Of a DNA stretch of 45,786 nt, positions 7,795 through 17,373 are shown piece after piece. The position numbers and the translations under genes are program-made. The DNA lies in the NCBI GenBank assembly GCA_903910585.1, contig CAIWAH010000059.1:1-45786 (forward strand), in the 5' to 3' direction. Position 1 is the stretch's first letter. Every line of letters starts with the position of its first letter. The stretch is from an uncultured Verrucomicrobiota bacterium (GTDB lineage: Bacteria > Verrucomicrobiota > Verrucomicrobiia > Limisphaerales > UBA9464). The notes beneath the pieces are model-generated. The model did no database searches, was not told where the DNA came from, and saw nothing but the letters and a program-made list of their open reading frames with translations.

Positions 7795-10700
7795 ATGACG
7801 CGCGGAAGCACCATTGTCCTGTCGCTGCTGCTGACCTTCGTGGCCGGCACCGGGGCATGGTCCGCCCGCGCGGAGACACCCGCACCCAGCCGGCGGGAAC
7901 TCGCGCTGGCCCAAAAGGCATTGCCGGTGCTGCGCGACGAATGTTTCGCCTGTCACGGGCCGGAGAAGAAGAAGGGCGGCCTGACGCTGACTTCGCGCGA
8001 GGCGGTTCTCAAAGGGGGAGCCGAAGGCCCCGTGGCGGTTCCCGGAAAACCCGACGTGAGCAAACTGGTCACCCTGCTGACGTCGGAAGCCGACCCGCAC
8101 ATGCCGCCGAAGAAGCAACTCGCGACCGCGCAGATCAGGGCGTTGCGGGACTGGGTCAAAGCCGGCCTGCCCTGGAGCGAGGCGGCCCTCAGCGACGAAG
8201 GCCCCCCGCCGCCGCCCGTCACGCTGGCGCCGTTGCCTGCGAGTTATCAGCCGGCCGGAGCGGTGGCGCTTGCTCCGGACGGACATCGCCTGGCAACCAC
8301 CGCGGGCGGCGAACTGGGCCTTCACGACCTGAGCGCCACCAATCCGGCGCCGGCCGAGACCGCTTCCGCCCACGTGGACGCCATCCGGAGCCTGACGTGG
8401 AGCCCCGACGGCAAGCTTCTCGCCACGGCCGGATTTCGCCGGGTGAGCCTCTGGGAAGCCAGCCCGCTCCGGCGGACGCGGGACTGGACCAATGGTCTGG
8501 TCGGACCCGTGACCGCACTCGCCTTCTCGCCGGATGGTTCCCGGCTCGCAATTGGCGACGGCGAGGCCGGGCGTTCCGGGTTCGTCCGCGTGCTCTCCGT
8601 GGGCACGGGCGCGCGGTTGGCCTCGTGGCGGGCTCATGGTGATTCCGTGTTCGGCCTGCAGTTCAGCGCCGATGGCCAGCGTCTGGTCACTGCCGGCGGC
8701 GACCGCCTCGTGCGGGTCTGGGATTCGGCCACACACCGGGAGATCGCCACGCTGGAAGGGCACGCGGCCCAGGTTCTCGCAGTGGCCTTCAACACCAATG
8801 CCACCCAGGTCGTCAGCGGCGGTGCGGACAAGACGCTCCGCGTCTGGGACATCGCGACCCGGGAAAAACTCGTCACCCTGGGCAACGGCTCTTCACCCGT
8901 CACCGCCGTCGCGTGGCCGGCCGAAGCCAACGCAATCTTTGCGACGACGGACGCCGGGCAATTGCTCCGCTACACCAACCTCAAGCCGCACACCGGCGAA
9001 CAGAGCTCCGCAACCGCGGATGAGCGCCAGCTCGCGTCGGCGCCGGACGTCATCCTTGCCCTGTCAGCCTCCGCCGACGGCAAGCGGCTGGCCATCGGCC
9101 GGCATGACGGCTGGGTCAGTATCTTCGACGCTGACGGCAAGGAGCTGAAAACGCTGAATCCAATCGTTGGAGCAACAGCCGGTGCAAACCCTGCCAGCGG
9201 CAAACTCGGCCACGGCCAACAAGACAGGGGCAAAGGCAATTCGGGTCCGGCCTCGAAGGCTCGTCCGAAGCCCGGCCAAGGAGAATCATCGCGCCCGCGG
9301 CCGCCGGCCACCACCTTTACGGCTCTGACCGCCGAGCCGGCCGCGGTCACGCTCACCGCGGATTCGCCCCGGTCGCGGGTCCTGCTGACCGCCCGGGGCG
9401 CGGACGGCTTCGAGCACGACGTGACCGAGCTCGCCAGGTTCAGCGCGCCCCGTAACGCCCCTTTCAATGTGGGACCGGGCGGCGAACTCGTCGCCCATGG
9501 CGTCGGCGAGGGAACCGTCCGGGCCAGCTTCGCCAAGTTGACGGTGGACATTCCGGTATCCGTCCCGACGAGCGGGTCCAATCACGTCGCTGCTCCCGTG
9601 AGCTTCATCCGCGACGTGCTGCCGGTGCTGGCCCGCGCCGGTTGCGCCGCGGGCGCGTGCCACGCCAAGGCAGAAGGTCAAAACGGCTTCAAGCTGTCGG
9701 TGTTCTCCTACGATCCGAAGCACGACTACGCGGAGATCGTGAAGGACGCCCGCGGCCGTCGGGTGTTCCCCGCCGCGCCCGACGAGAGCCTGCTGTTGCG
9801 CAAGCCGCTCGGGCTCGTCCCGCATGAGGGCGGCAAACGTTTCGAGGCCGGTTCGGAAACCCATCGCCTCCTCCACCGGTGGATCGCGGAGGGCATGGCC
9901 TATTCCCAGACCAATGAACCCGCCCTGCAACAGCTCGCGATCTTCCCGACGGAACGCCGTTATCACCGGGGGGCAACCCAGCGGCTGCGGCTGGAGGCCG
10001 TCTATGCCGACGGTTCCCGCCGCGATGTGACCCGCCTGGCCGCGTTCGAGTCCAATGACAAGGAGATCGCCCTGGTGGACGGAAACGCCCGCGTGTCCGT
10101 CGGCCAGATCACCGGTCAGGGCGTGATCGTGGCGCGGTTCATGGGTCTGGTGGCCGCCTCACGCGTGGTCGTTCCGGCCGAACGCAGTCTGCCGGCGGAA
10201 CCGTTCGCGCGGCTGCCGCGGAACAACTTTGTGGACGAACTCGCCTACGCCCAGTTTCAGCGGCTGGGCCTGCTTCCTTCGGACCTGTGCTCCGATGCGG
10301 AGTTCCTCCGGCGCGCCTCGCTCGACACGATCGGGGTTTTGCCCGCTCCGGACGAAGCCCGGGCGGTCGCCACCGCGAAGGAACCCCTGGACCGCGCGGC
10401 GCTCATCGAACAGCTGCTCGCGCGCCCCGAGTTCGCCGACTACTGGGCGAACAAATGGGCGGACCTGCTCCGGCCGAATCCCGACCGAGTGGGGGTGAAG
10501 AGCGTCCTCACGCTCGACGAATGGCTCCGGGCCAGTTTCCGCGCGGACAAGCCCTACGATCAGTTCGTCCGCGAGATTCTGCTGACCGAAGGCTCGAACC
10601 ACCGGGACGGGCCCGCGGTCGTTTACCGCGACCGCCGCGAGCCGCCCGAACTCACGACGATGTTCAGCCAGCTGTTCCTCGGCACGCGGCTGGAATGCGC

Positions 10701-11706
10701 GAAGTGCCATCACCATCCGAACGAGAAGTGGAGCCAGGATGACTTCTTCCAGTTCGCGGCGTTCTTCGGCCCGGTGAAGCAGAAGGGTGCGGGCCTGTCG
10801 CCGCCCATCTCCGCGGGCCGCGAGACGTTCTATTTCGCCCCGGGCGGCAGCGTGAAACATCCGGTCAGCGGCGAGGAGATGGTGCCGAAGGCACCGGACG
10901 GGCCGGTGATGAAGCCGACGGCGGGTGCCGATCCGCGGGCGGCGCTGGCCGACTGGCTCACGGCAACGAACAACCCCTTCTTCGCCCGCGCCGCGGTGAA
11001 CCGCGTGTGGGCGACGTTCTTCGGCCGCGGCCTGGTCGAGCCGGTGGATGATTTCCGCGTCTCGAACCCCTGCGTGAACGATCCCCTGCTCGACACCCTG
11101 GCCGCGAACTTCGCCGCCCACGGTTACCGGCTGAAGCACCTCATTCGCACGATCCTCGGCTCCCGGCTTTACCAGCTCAGTTCCACGCCGAACGAGACCA
11201 ACCTCGGCGACACCCGAAACTTCTCCCGCGCCTACCGCCGCCGGCTGCCGGCCGAGGTGCTGCTGGATGCCGTCAATGACTCCACCGGCGTGCCGGACAA
11301 CTTCGCGGCCACCGCCCCGGGAACACGGGCGATGCAGACGTGGAGCTACAAGATCGATTCGCCGTTCATGGACGCCTTCAGCCGGCCGAATCCGAGCAGC
11401 GACCCCCCCTGCGAACGCGATCGGCAGATGAGCGTGGTGCAGTCGCTGCACCTGATGAACGCCCAGAACCTGCAGGCGAAACTCGCCCACGCCGATGGTC
11501 GGGTGCGCCGCCTCGCCGCCGGAAATCTTTCTCCCGACGAACTCGTCAGCGAACTCTACTTGACGACGCTGGGGCGCCTGCCGGCGGCCGGGGAACTGAA
11601 GCTCGCGCTGGCCGCCTTCACCGCGCCCGACGCCACCCGGCAGACCGCAGCCGAAGACATTTTCTGGGCGCTGCTGAACTCGCCGGAGTTCGTGTTCAAC
11701 CACTGA
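7795..11706 (+). CDS. Giant secreted multiheme-type protein: cytochrome c, WD40, Ig-like, DUF1549, DUF1553
   Basis: A 1303-residue protein of a PVC-specific type. The ATG at 7795 gives a signal peptide (STIVLSLLLTFVAGTGAWSARA); the longer TTG start is unlikely. Order: a PSCyt1-like domain with ECFACHGPEKKKGG (CxxCH at 50-54); six or so WD40 repeats at about 150-440 (for example LVTAGGDRLVRVWD and VVSGGADKTLRVWD); a basic low-complexity linker at about 460-500; a BIG2-like domain; a second cysteine domain with CAAGACHAKAEGQNGFKLSV; another BIG2-like segment; DUF1549 at about 790-1000 with a third CxxCH (LECAKCHHHPNEKW); DUF1553 to the C-terminus. Such proteins are expected outside the cytoplasmic membrane and are linked by abundance in PVC genomes to polysaccharide breakdown, but no activity is proven. 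The DUF1501 partner that usually follows is absent here. Confidence 0.85.
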   Translation: MTRGSTIVLSLLLTFVAGTGAWSARAETPAPSRRELALAQKALPVLRDECFACHGPEKKKGGLTLTSREAVLKGGAEGPVAVPGKPDVSKLVTLLTSEADPHMPPKKQLATAQIRALRDWVKAGLPWSEAALSDEGPPPPPVTLAPLPASYQPAGAVALAPDGHRLATTAGGELGLHDLSATNPAPAETASAHVDAIRSLTWSPDGKLLATAGFRRVSLWEASPLRRTRDWTNGLVGPVTALAFSPDGSRLAIGDGEAGRSGFVRVLSVGTGARLASWRAHGDSVFGLQFSADGQRLVTAGGDRLVRVWDSATHREIATLEGHAAQVLAVAFNTNATQVVSGGADKTLRVWDIATREKLVTLGNGSSPVTAVAWPAEANAIFATTDAGQLLRYTNLKPHTGEQSSATADERQLASAPDVILALSASADGKRLAIGRHDGWVSIFDADGKELKTLNPIVGATAGANPASGKLGHGQQDRGKGNSGPASKARPKPGQGESSRPRPPATTFTALTAEPAAVTLTADSPRSRVLLTARGADGFEHDVTELARFSAPRNAPFNVGPGGELVAHGVGEGTVRASFAKLTVDIPVSVPTSGSNHVAAPVSFIRDVLPVLARAGCAAGACHAKAEGQNGFKLSVFSYDPKHDYAEIVKDARGRRVFPAAPDESLLLRKPLGLVPHEGGKRFEAGSETHRLLHRWIAEGMAYSQTNEPALQQLAIFPTERRYHRGATQRLRLEAVYADGSRRDVTRLAAFESNDKEIALVDGNARVSVGQITGQGVIVARFMGLVAASRVVVPAERSLPAEPFARLPRNNFVDELAYAQFQRLGLLPSDLCSDAEFLRRASLDTIGVLPAPDEARAVATAKEPLDRAALIEQLLARPEFADYWANKWADLLRPNPDRVGVKSVLTLDEWLRASFRADKPYDQFVREILLTEGSNHRDGPAVVYRDRREPPELTTMFSQLFLGTRLECAKCHHHPNEKWSQDDFFQFAAFFGPVKQKGAGLSPPISAGRETFYFAPGGSVKHPVSGEEMVPKAPDGPVMKPTAGADPRAALADWLTATNNPFFARAAVNRVWATFFGRGLVEPVDDFRVSNPCVNDPLLDTLAANFAAHGYRLKHLIRTILGSRLYQLSSTPNETNLGDTRNFSRAYRRRLPAEVLLDAVNDSTGVPDNFAATAPGTRAMQTWSYKIDSPFMDAFSRPNPSSDPPCERDRQMSVVQSLHLMNAQNLQAKLAHADGRVRRLAAGNLSPDELVSELYLTTLGRLPAAGELKLALAAFTAPDATRQTAAEDIFWALLNSPEFVFNH

Positions 11707-11945
11707 CGTCGATCCGGAGTGCGGGCAGGCGGCGTCTTCGGTTGAACAACCGGGCCCCGGATGCAATCCACCCACGCCGAATGCCACGGACGCGAGTTCC
11801 GGGAAACTTTCCGCAACCGGGCGGCGTTTCACGGGGTGTTTTCGGCCGCACCGAATTCATGATGACGACACCGACCTTGCCGGCGGCGCCCTCTCCGGCG
11901 TTGACTGGGCGCGACACCACGCCCGTCCGAATTCCCTAGCCCGCG
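11707..11945 (+). other. Noncoding stretch, nothing identified
   Basis: This 239-base gap is the longest in the window. It has no reading frame with a recognisable product, no strong hairpin followed by T residues, and no clear promoter. It presumably carries the transcription start of the downstream vWA gene. Confidence 0.5.
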
Positions 11946-14246
11946 ATGACCCAGTTCACGTTCCAGCCTGATCCGATCGCGTTCGCCGGAGCGGCGGCCG
12001 CAGCTCTGCTGGTGCTCCTGGCAAGCCACTGGTGGGCCTGCGGCCGGGCGGGACGGCCGATGCGGCTGTTCCTCGCGGTCATCCGCGCCGCGGTGGTCGC
12101 GCTGCTGACCGTGGCCCTGCTCGATCCGCAGTGGGTCGAAAAGCTCCAGCACCGGCAGAAAGCCCGCCTGGCCGTGCTGCTCGACACCTCGAAGAGCATG
12201 AACACCCAGGACGTTCCCGGCGGACGCTTGGGCGCCGGACGCGACTGGGTGCAACAGCAAGTGCTGGGGCGCAAGCCGGTCAATCTGGAGGTTTCCGCCC
12301 TGCGATTCGATGCGGCGCTCGCCCCCCTGCCCTCGCTGGGGGCCGCCAGTCCAACCGGCGCCGTGACCGCATTGGTCGGCGCGCTGGAACAGTTGCTGAC
12401 CGCGCCGGCCGAAGATCCGTTGACCGGGGTCGTGCTGGTGTCGGACGGCATCGAAACGTCGGCCAAGCCGGTGGAGGCCGTCGCCCGGCAGTTCCGCCGC
12501 AAGGGCATTCCCATCCATACGGTCGTGACCGGCACGACGAACGAGATGAAGGACGTGCTCATCGAGAACGTGCAGGTCAAACGGGCTGTCCCCAACGAAT
12601 CGCCGACCCGCGTGACGCTCACGGTCCGGTCGCCCGGTTTCGCCGGCCAGACCGCCGCAGTGCAGATTCGGCGGGAACGCGACGTGCTGGCGGGCCGGTC
12701 CGTGGTGCTCGCGGGCGGATCGCAGACGGTCGAGCTGGACTTCACCCCGCGGCAACGTGGCTTCCAGATCTACGAGGTGAGCATCGCACCGCTGAAGGAC
12801 GAATGGCTTGCCTACAACAACCGCCGCCAGTTCGGGCTCGAGGTCACCGATCCATCCATCCGGGTGCTCTACATGGAAGGCACGCCGCAGCAGAACAATT
12901 CCCCGCAGCCGGAATGGAAGTATCTCAAGGACGCGCTCCAATCCGACAAGGACCTCAAGGTCACCGTCCTTTATCGCCAGCTCGGCAACAACGGCCAATA
13001 CCTCAACACCGTGGATTCCGATCCCGAGACCGGCGAAAAGATCTTCCCGGTCGAGCATCCGACGAAGGGGTTTCCGCGCACGCTCGCCGGGCTGCTGGAA
13101 TACGACGTGGTCATCCACAGCGACATCCGGATCGCCTCGTTCACGCCGGATCAGCTCGCCAACCTGGCCAAGCTGGTCGAGCAATACGGCGGCGGTTTCC
13201 TGATGATCGGCGGCAATTCCGCCTTCGGAAAGGGCGGCTACCACCAGACGATTCTTGATCGGATCATCCCGGTGGCGATGGCCAGCACCGAGGATTCCGA
13301 GACCCGGCCGATCCAGCTCTCAGTGCCCGCTACTTCGATGAGTCACCCGCTCATCGCCTTCAGCGACGACCGCACCGAACTCCGCCGCATCTGGGGCGAA
13401 AAGTTCCCCACCCTTTACGGCATGAACCGGGTCGAACGCGCCAAACCCGGCGCCACCGTCCTGGCCCGCGACCCGGACACCGACAACGTGCTGATCGCCG
13501 TGCAGGAGGCCGGCAAGGGACGGAGCATGGCGTTCACTTCGGACACGACCCGTTCGTGGGGCCGGGACTTCGAGACCACCTGGGGCGAGCCCCTGACCGG
13601 CGGCACCCGGGCTACCGAACACAACTGCGATCAGCGCTACTACCGACAGTTCTGGGTAAACACCGTGCGCTGGCTGGCCGCGGGCAAAGCCAACAAGACC
13701 AACCAGCCGGTGATCCTCGAACTGTCGCGCGGCTACGCGGCCCCTGGTGATTCGGTGAACGCCACGGTGAAGGTCCGTGACGAGGTTTCCCGGGAGATCA
13801 CAGGCGCCCAAGTCGTCCTTCAGGTCGGCGCCGGGCTGGGCACCAACGGGCTGGTCAGCGCGCGTTTCGACAACGCCACGCGGGCCTACGTCGCCGAACT
13901 CCGCGTTCCCGCCACCGGCAGCCACGTCGTGACCGCTGCCGCCTGGCAGGGCAACACCAAGCTCGGCGACGACCGCCAGTTGCTCGTGGGCGAAACCACC
14001 GACCGCGAAACCGAGGACCTCCAGGCCCGGCCCGACTTCCTCGCCGCGATCTCCCGGAATTCGGGCGGCGAGAGTTTCAAGGTGACCGCCCCGCCGGCCA
14101 ACCCGGCGACGCTGTTTGCCAACGTGCCGCCTTCGCTGGTGGAATACCGGCGCACGCCGCTGTGGGACAAAGCGTGGTGGCTAGGCACGGTGCTGGGCCT
14201 GCTCACGCTCGAATGGACCCTCCGCCGGTGGCGCGGCCTCGCATGA
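11946..14246 (+). CDS. vWA / glutamine-amidotransferase-like membrane protein
   Basis: A 766-residue membrane protein. Two transmembrane helices at the N-terminus (about 11-31 and 40-60) are followed by a von Willebrand factor A domain with a MIDAS motif DTSKS at 80-84 and VVLVSDGIET. A beta-sandwich region follows, then a class I glutamine-amidotransferase-like fold (PSIRVLYMEGTPQ; AKLVEQYGGGFLMIGG) that lacks an obvious catalytic Cys, and a last transmembrane helix (WWLGTVLGLLTLEW). Proteins of this build are widespread in PVC bacteria and usually sit with MoxR ATPase, DUF58 and BatA genes; none of those is here. The expected role is an envelope-associated scaffold or sensor; function is unknown. 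Its stop overlaps the next start by ATGA. Confidence 0.82.
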   Translation: MTQFTFQPDPIAFAGAAAAALLVLLASHWWACGRAGRPMRLFLAVIRAAVVALLTVALLDPQWVEKLQHRQKARLAVLLDTSKSMNTQDVPGGRLGAGRDWVQQQVLGRKPVNLEVSALRFDAALAPLPSLGAASPTGAVTALVGALEQLLTAPAEDPLTGVVLVSDGIETSAKPVEAVARQFRRKGIPIHTVVTGTTNEMKDVLIENVQVKRAVPNESPTRVTLTVRSPGFAGQTAAVQIRRERDVLAGRSVVLAGGSQTVELDFTPRQRGFQIYEVSIAPLKDEWLAYNNRRQFGLEVTDPSIRVLYMEGTPQQNNSPQPEWKYLKDALQSDKDLKVTVLYRQLGNNGQYLNTVDSDPETGEKIFPVEHPTKGFPRTLAGLLEYDVVIHSDIRIASFTPDQLANLAKLVEQYGGGFLMIGGNSAFGKGGYHQTILDRIIPVAMASTEDSETRPIQLSVPATSMSHPLIAFSDDRTELRRIWGEKFPTLYGMNRVERAKPGATVLARDPDTDNVLIAVQEAGKGRSMAFTSDTTRSWGRDFETTWGEPLTGGTRATEHNCDQRYYRQFWVNTVRWLAAGKANKTNQPVILELSRGYAAPGDSVNATVKVRDEVSREITGAQVVLQVGAGLGTNGLVSARFDNATRAYVAELRVPATGSHVVTAAAWQGNTKLGDDRQLLVGETTDRETEDLQARPDFLAAISRNSGGESFKVTAPPANPATLFANVPPSLVEYRRTPLWDKAWWLGTVLGLLTLEWTLRRWRGLA

Positions 14247-15415
14247 ACCATCTGCCAGTCTCTGAACTGTCCCTGCCTGTCGGCCGAAATGCTGGCCAGC
14301 GGGACCGTTTTCATCGCGTCGCGAAGTTCCTCGGGTTGCTGCTGTTCAGCCTGCGCGTCTGGGCCGGACCCTTCCGCGACACGGGAGACGGCGTTTCGGT
14401 GCGGGAGGACTCCGTTCCGTCCGGCCCCTGGGCGATCAGCATCGTCCGGTTCGAGCGCAGCCGGACCAACCTCACGCTCATGCCCACGCTGGGCGACGGC
14501 CGGCGGCTGGGCCTGGGCACGCTCACCGAGCAGATTGCCGCCGTGCCGCCAGAACTCGGCACGCCGCTGGCCGCGATCAACGGCGACTTCTACCGCACCG
14601 AGCAGGAGCCGTTCAGCGGCGACCCGCGCGGCCTGCTCATCGCCGGCGGCGAACTGCTCAGCGCACCGGCCGAACGGGAATGCTTCTGGATCGATACGAA
14701 CGGCGTCCCACACATCGGCTTCGTCCGCGCCAGTTTTGCGATCACCTGGCCCGATGGTTCCCGCAGCCCGCTCGGCTTGAACGGGGAACCCGATGGTGAC
14801 GCGGCCGTGCTGTTCACCCCGGCCGGAGCCGCGCTGGGCCGGCAGGCGAGTGGCGCGAGGCTCACCTTGCAGGCGCCGACCAACGGCCCGTGGCTGCCCG
14901 TGCGGGCGGGCGAATCCGTTTCGGCCGTGGTGGCCGCCGACAACGCCCGGCGGACCAACCGCATGACCCTCGTCCTGCCGGGTTTCCTTCGCCGCCTGTC
15001 GCCGCCCGCCGCCCCGGGCCAGACGGTCCGCCTGTCCTTCGACACCACACCGGACCTCCGGGGCGTGCCAACGGCGCTCGGCGGCGGACCCGCACTGGTT
15101 CGTGACGGCAAAGTCCAGCCTGCGCGCGCCGTGAAGTCGAATGTCCGGCATCCGCGGTCCGCCTTGGGCTGGAATGCCGAGCATTTTTTCCTCGTGACCG
15201 TAGATGGGCGTCAGCCCGGCTGGAGCGACGGCATGACCCTGCCCGAACTCGCGAACTATCTGCAGAAGCTGGGCTGCACCGAGGCCATCAATCTCGACGG
15301 GGGCGGCTCCACCGAACTGTGGCTGCGCGGCGCGATTGTGAACCGCCCCTGCTACGGCCACGAACGCCAGACCGCAACGGGCCTGGTCCTCGTGCTACGG
15401 CCGACCCGGCGCTGA
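14243..15415 (+). CDS. Phosphodiester glycosidase family (NAGPA/DUF2233) protein
   Basis: A 390-residue protein. The start at 14243 is set by the ATGA overlap with the preceding gene. The N-terminus has a hydrophobic segment (VAKFLGLLLFSLRVWAG) that may act as a signal peptide after an unusually long basic lead. The core carries the two hallmarks of the NAGPA family: LAAINGDFYRT and EAINLDGGGSTELWLRG, plus PTALGGGPALVRDG between them. Family members cleave phosphodiester-linked sugars in polysaccharides or glycoproteins, so an envelope or secreted role is likely. The substrate is unknown. The gene ends five bases before the convergent receptor gene, with no room for a terminator. Confidence 0.82.
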   Translation: MNHLPVSELSLPVGRNAGQRDRFHRVAKFLGLLLFSLRVWAGPFRDTGDGVSVREDSVPSGPWAISIVRFERSRTNLTLMPTLGDGRRLGLGTLTEQIAAVPPELGTPLAAINGDFYRTEQEPFSGDPRGLLIAGGELLSAPAERECFWIDTNGVPHIGFVRASFAITWPDGSRSPLGLNGEPDGDAAVLFTPAGAALGRQASGARLTLQAPTNGPWLPVRAGESVSAVVAADNARRTNRMTLVLPGFLRRLSPPAAPGQTVRLSFDTTPDLRGVPTALGGGPALVRDGKVQPARAVKSNVRHPRSALGWNAEHFFLVTVDGRQPGWSDGMTLPELANYLQKLGCTEAINLDGGGSTELWLRGAIVNRPCYGHERQTATGLVLVLRPTRR

Positions 15416-15420
15416 GTCGG

Positions 15421-16599
15421 CTACACAACCTGCCGATGCAGGCCGGCCACCTCGCCTTCGAGCGTCTGCGCCAGCGCGTGCAGCTCCTTGGATGCTCCCG
15501 TGAGCTGTTCGGTCATGCGCTGGGTCTCGATGGCCGCGCCGGACACGGAACTGACCAGTTGGGAAATATGCTGCGAATTGGCCGAGGCTTCGTTGACCCG
15601 CTGGGAAATTTCCGCAGTGGCCTGGACCTGCTCCTGCAAGGAGGCGGAGGTGGAAACCGCATTCGCATCAATCCGTCGAACCGATTCGCCGATGGTGCCA
15701 ATGGCCGTCTGGGCCGTCGCCGTGGCCCGCTGCATGGCGGCAATCTGATCGGCGATGGATTCAGTCGCCGTGGCCGTTTCATGCGAGAGGGATTTCACCT
15801 CGCTGGCCACCACCGCAAAACCCCGGCCCAGTTCGCCGGCTCGCGCGGCCTCAATCGTGGCGTTGAGCGCCAGGAACTTGGTCTGCCCCGCGATCTTGTT
15901 GATGAGGGCGAGCACGGAACCGATTTTTTCCGCCGTTGCGCCCAAGTCGTTCACCGACCGTGCCGCCGCCTCGGTTTGCGTCACGGTCAGCCGGGTCAGG
16001 GTCTGGCATTCATTGGTCTGCCGCGAGATTTCCGAGGTGGAGGCCGACAGTTCCTCACACGCTGCGGCCACGGCAGCGACATTGCCGGCGGTGGCTTCCG
16101 CCAACTCGCTGGCTTCCGTGGTCAGCCGGCTGCTTTCGGCCGCACAGTGCAGGATGGAGTCGGCCGCGCGGTCCACCTCGCCGGCCGAACCCGCCACGGA
16201 TTGCGTCACCGCACTGACCCGGCCGGCCACCGCCTTGCGTTCCTCGGCCAGCGCGTTGATCTGGGCGTCGTCGTGCTTCATCTTCAGCGCCGCCCCGTTG
16301 ATTACCCGGGCGCTCTTCCGGTAAAATCCCGGCAGACCGCGCAGCAGGATCGGACGGTGGTAGCGCCCGTGGGCGCATTGGGCCATCGCGGCGGCGGATT
16401 CACGCAGATACGAGTCGGCCACATCCAGAAGGTGGTTGATCGCACGGCAGAGCCGACCGACGGTGGGATCGTCCGGGATTCCAGAGATTCGGGCTTCCAA
16501 GTCGCCTTTTGCTGCCCGTTCGCAGATCTCGGCAATGGCGTCGAGCCTCGCGCCGGAAGTTCCCGAAGCGTCGTTCGGTGGCAGGTCGGACCGGTTCAT
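15421..16599 (-). CDS. Soluble methyl-accepting chemotaxis protein, partner of the PAS protein
   Basis: A 392-residue receptor without a transmembrane helix. Residues 20-110 resemble the HAMP-like, four-helix region found in Aer-type receptors ([34 protein letters not shown]). The rest is a long coiled-coil signalling domain with the tip [30 protein letters not shown], which contacts CheA and CheW. There is no C-terminal CheR-docking pentapeptide. The start codon overlaps the stop of the PAS gene (ATGA), so the two products are made together in similar amounts. The pair likely works as a two-chain version of Aer: the PAS protein senses, this one signals. That pairing is inference from context. 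Confidence 0.88.
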   Translation of the reverse strand: MNRSDLPPNDASGTSGARLDAIAEICERAAKGDLEARISGIPDDPTVGRLCRAINHLLDVADSYLRESAAAMAQCAHGRYHRPILLRGLPGFYRKSARVINGAALKMKHDDAQINALAEERKAVAGRVSAVTQSVAGSAGEVDRAADSILHCAAESSRLTTEASELAEATAGNVAAVAAACEELSASTSEISRQTNECQTLTRLTVTQTEAAARSVNDLGATAEKIGSVLALINKIAGQTKFLALNATIEAARAGELGRGFAVVASEVKSLSHETATATESIADQIAAMQRATATAQTAIGTIGESVRRIDANAVSTSASLQEQVQATAEISQRVNEASANSQHISQLVSSVSGAAIETQRMTEQLTGASKELHALAQTLEGEVAGLHRQVV

Positions 16600-17150
16600 G
16601 CGACGGCCTCCATGCGAGTGTGTTCGCTCAGTCCGAACACGAACTCGGCGTAATCCTTCCCCTGCTGGGCCAGCAGCGATGTCACGGCCTCCAGGCCAGC
16701 CTCCATGCCTCGGGCGCGGTCCGGCGCCGCCTTTTCCAGGGCCAGCAGTTGGGCATAGAGCGCCCGCACCTTGGGCAGGGCATCAGCGAAGGGCACACGC
16801 CGGTTGGAGTGGTAACCAACGATTTGCCCCCGCGCGTCGAAGCTCGGGGTCACATGGGCAAACACCCAATATTCGTCGCCGTTCTTTGCCAGATTCAGCA
16901 CGTAGGCGAAGATCTCCTCGCCGGACTTCAGAGTGTCCCAGAGCAGCCGGAACACACAGGCCGGCATGCGGGGATGGCGGAGAATGTTGTGCGGTTCGCC
17001 GAGGAGCTCGGCCTCGGAATATCCTGAGACCTGCTGGAACACGTCGTTCGCATAGGTGATGATGCCGCGCAAATCGGTCTTGCTGACGATGATCTGATCT
17101 TCGTCGAAGGACACTTCGCGGCCAGTGGGGGTAACAGGAGGACGGGCCAT
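16596..17150 (-). CDS. Aer-type PAS sensor protein, stand-alone
   Basis: A 184-residue cytoplasmic protein with one PAS domain at about 15-120. It follows the E. coli Aer PAS closely: [20 protein letters not shown], then [38 protein letters not shown]. In Aer this domain binds FAD and reports redox or energy state. The C-terminal 60 residues are helical with no named domain. The protein has no signalling domain of its own; that is supplied by the overlapping receptor gene downstream. A sigma-28-like promoter lies 47 bases upstream. Cofactor binding is inferred from motif similarity only. Confidence 0.85.
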   Translation of the reverse strand: MARPPVTPTGREVSFDEDQIIVSKTDLRGIITYANDVFQQVSGYSEAELLGEPHNILRHPRMPACVFRLLWDTLKSGEEIFAYVLNLAKNGDEYWVFAHVTPSFDARGQIVGYHSNRRVPFADALPKVRALYAQLLALEKAAPDRARGMEAGLEAVTSLLAQQGKDYAEFVFGLSEHTRMEAVA

Positions 17151-17196
17151 AGGGGTTGTGCCGGGTTGCCGGAGAGGGAGCGGCAGCCCTGACGGT

Positions 17197-17223
17197 AAAT
17201 CGGCCCTGCAGTCGCCGACTTAA
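17197..17223 (-). promoter_or_regulatory. Sigma-28 (FliA)-type promoter of the PAS/receptor pair
   Basis: On the minus strand the sequence reads TTAAGTCG-N11-GCCGATTT, against the FliA consensus TAAAGTTT-N11-GCCGATAA. The -10 box matches 6 of 8 and the spacing is exact. It ends 46 bases before the PAS start codon. It belongs to a set of seven sites with the same spacing. Confidence 0.65.
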
Positions 17224-17373
17224 GAACCGGATTTGGCCACTGCTGCCCACCGATTGTCCGCGCCCCTCCGGCAAACGACCGGCGCAGCACATTCCACAAA
17301 AGGAGCGAAGAGCCGATGCAGAATCGCAGGAACTGCCGGCAATCAGCCCGCGAAGCTGCCGACCGCCGGAAGG

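Noticed and set aside
7660..8763. 367-residue minus-strand frame at the start of the giant cytochrome gene
   Set aside because: Lies opposite signal peptide, CxxCH and WD40 coding sequence, and has no recognisable domain.
10159..11832. 557-residue minus-strand frame over DUF1549/DUF1553
   Set aside because: Antisense shadow; residue composition is the mirror of the coding strand.
17306..17332. Plus-strand ACAAAAGG followed by GCCGATGC, a possible sigma-28 site
   Set aside because: The spacing is wrong and it would point into cheR antisense.
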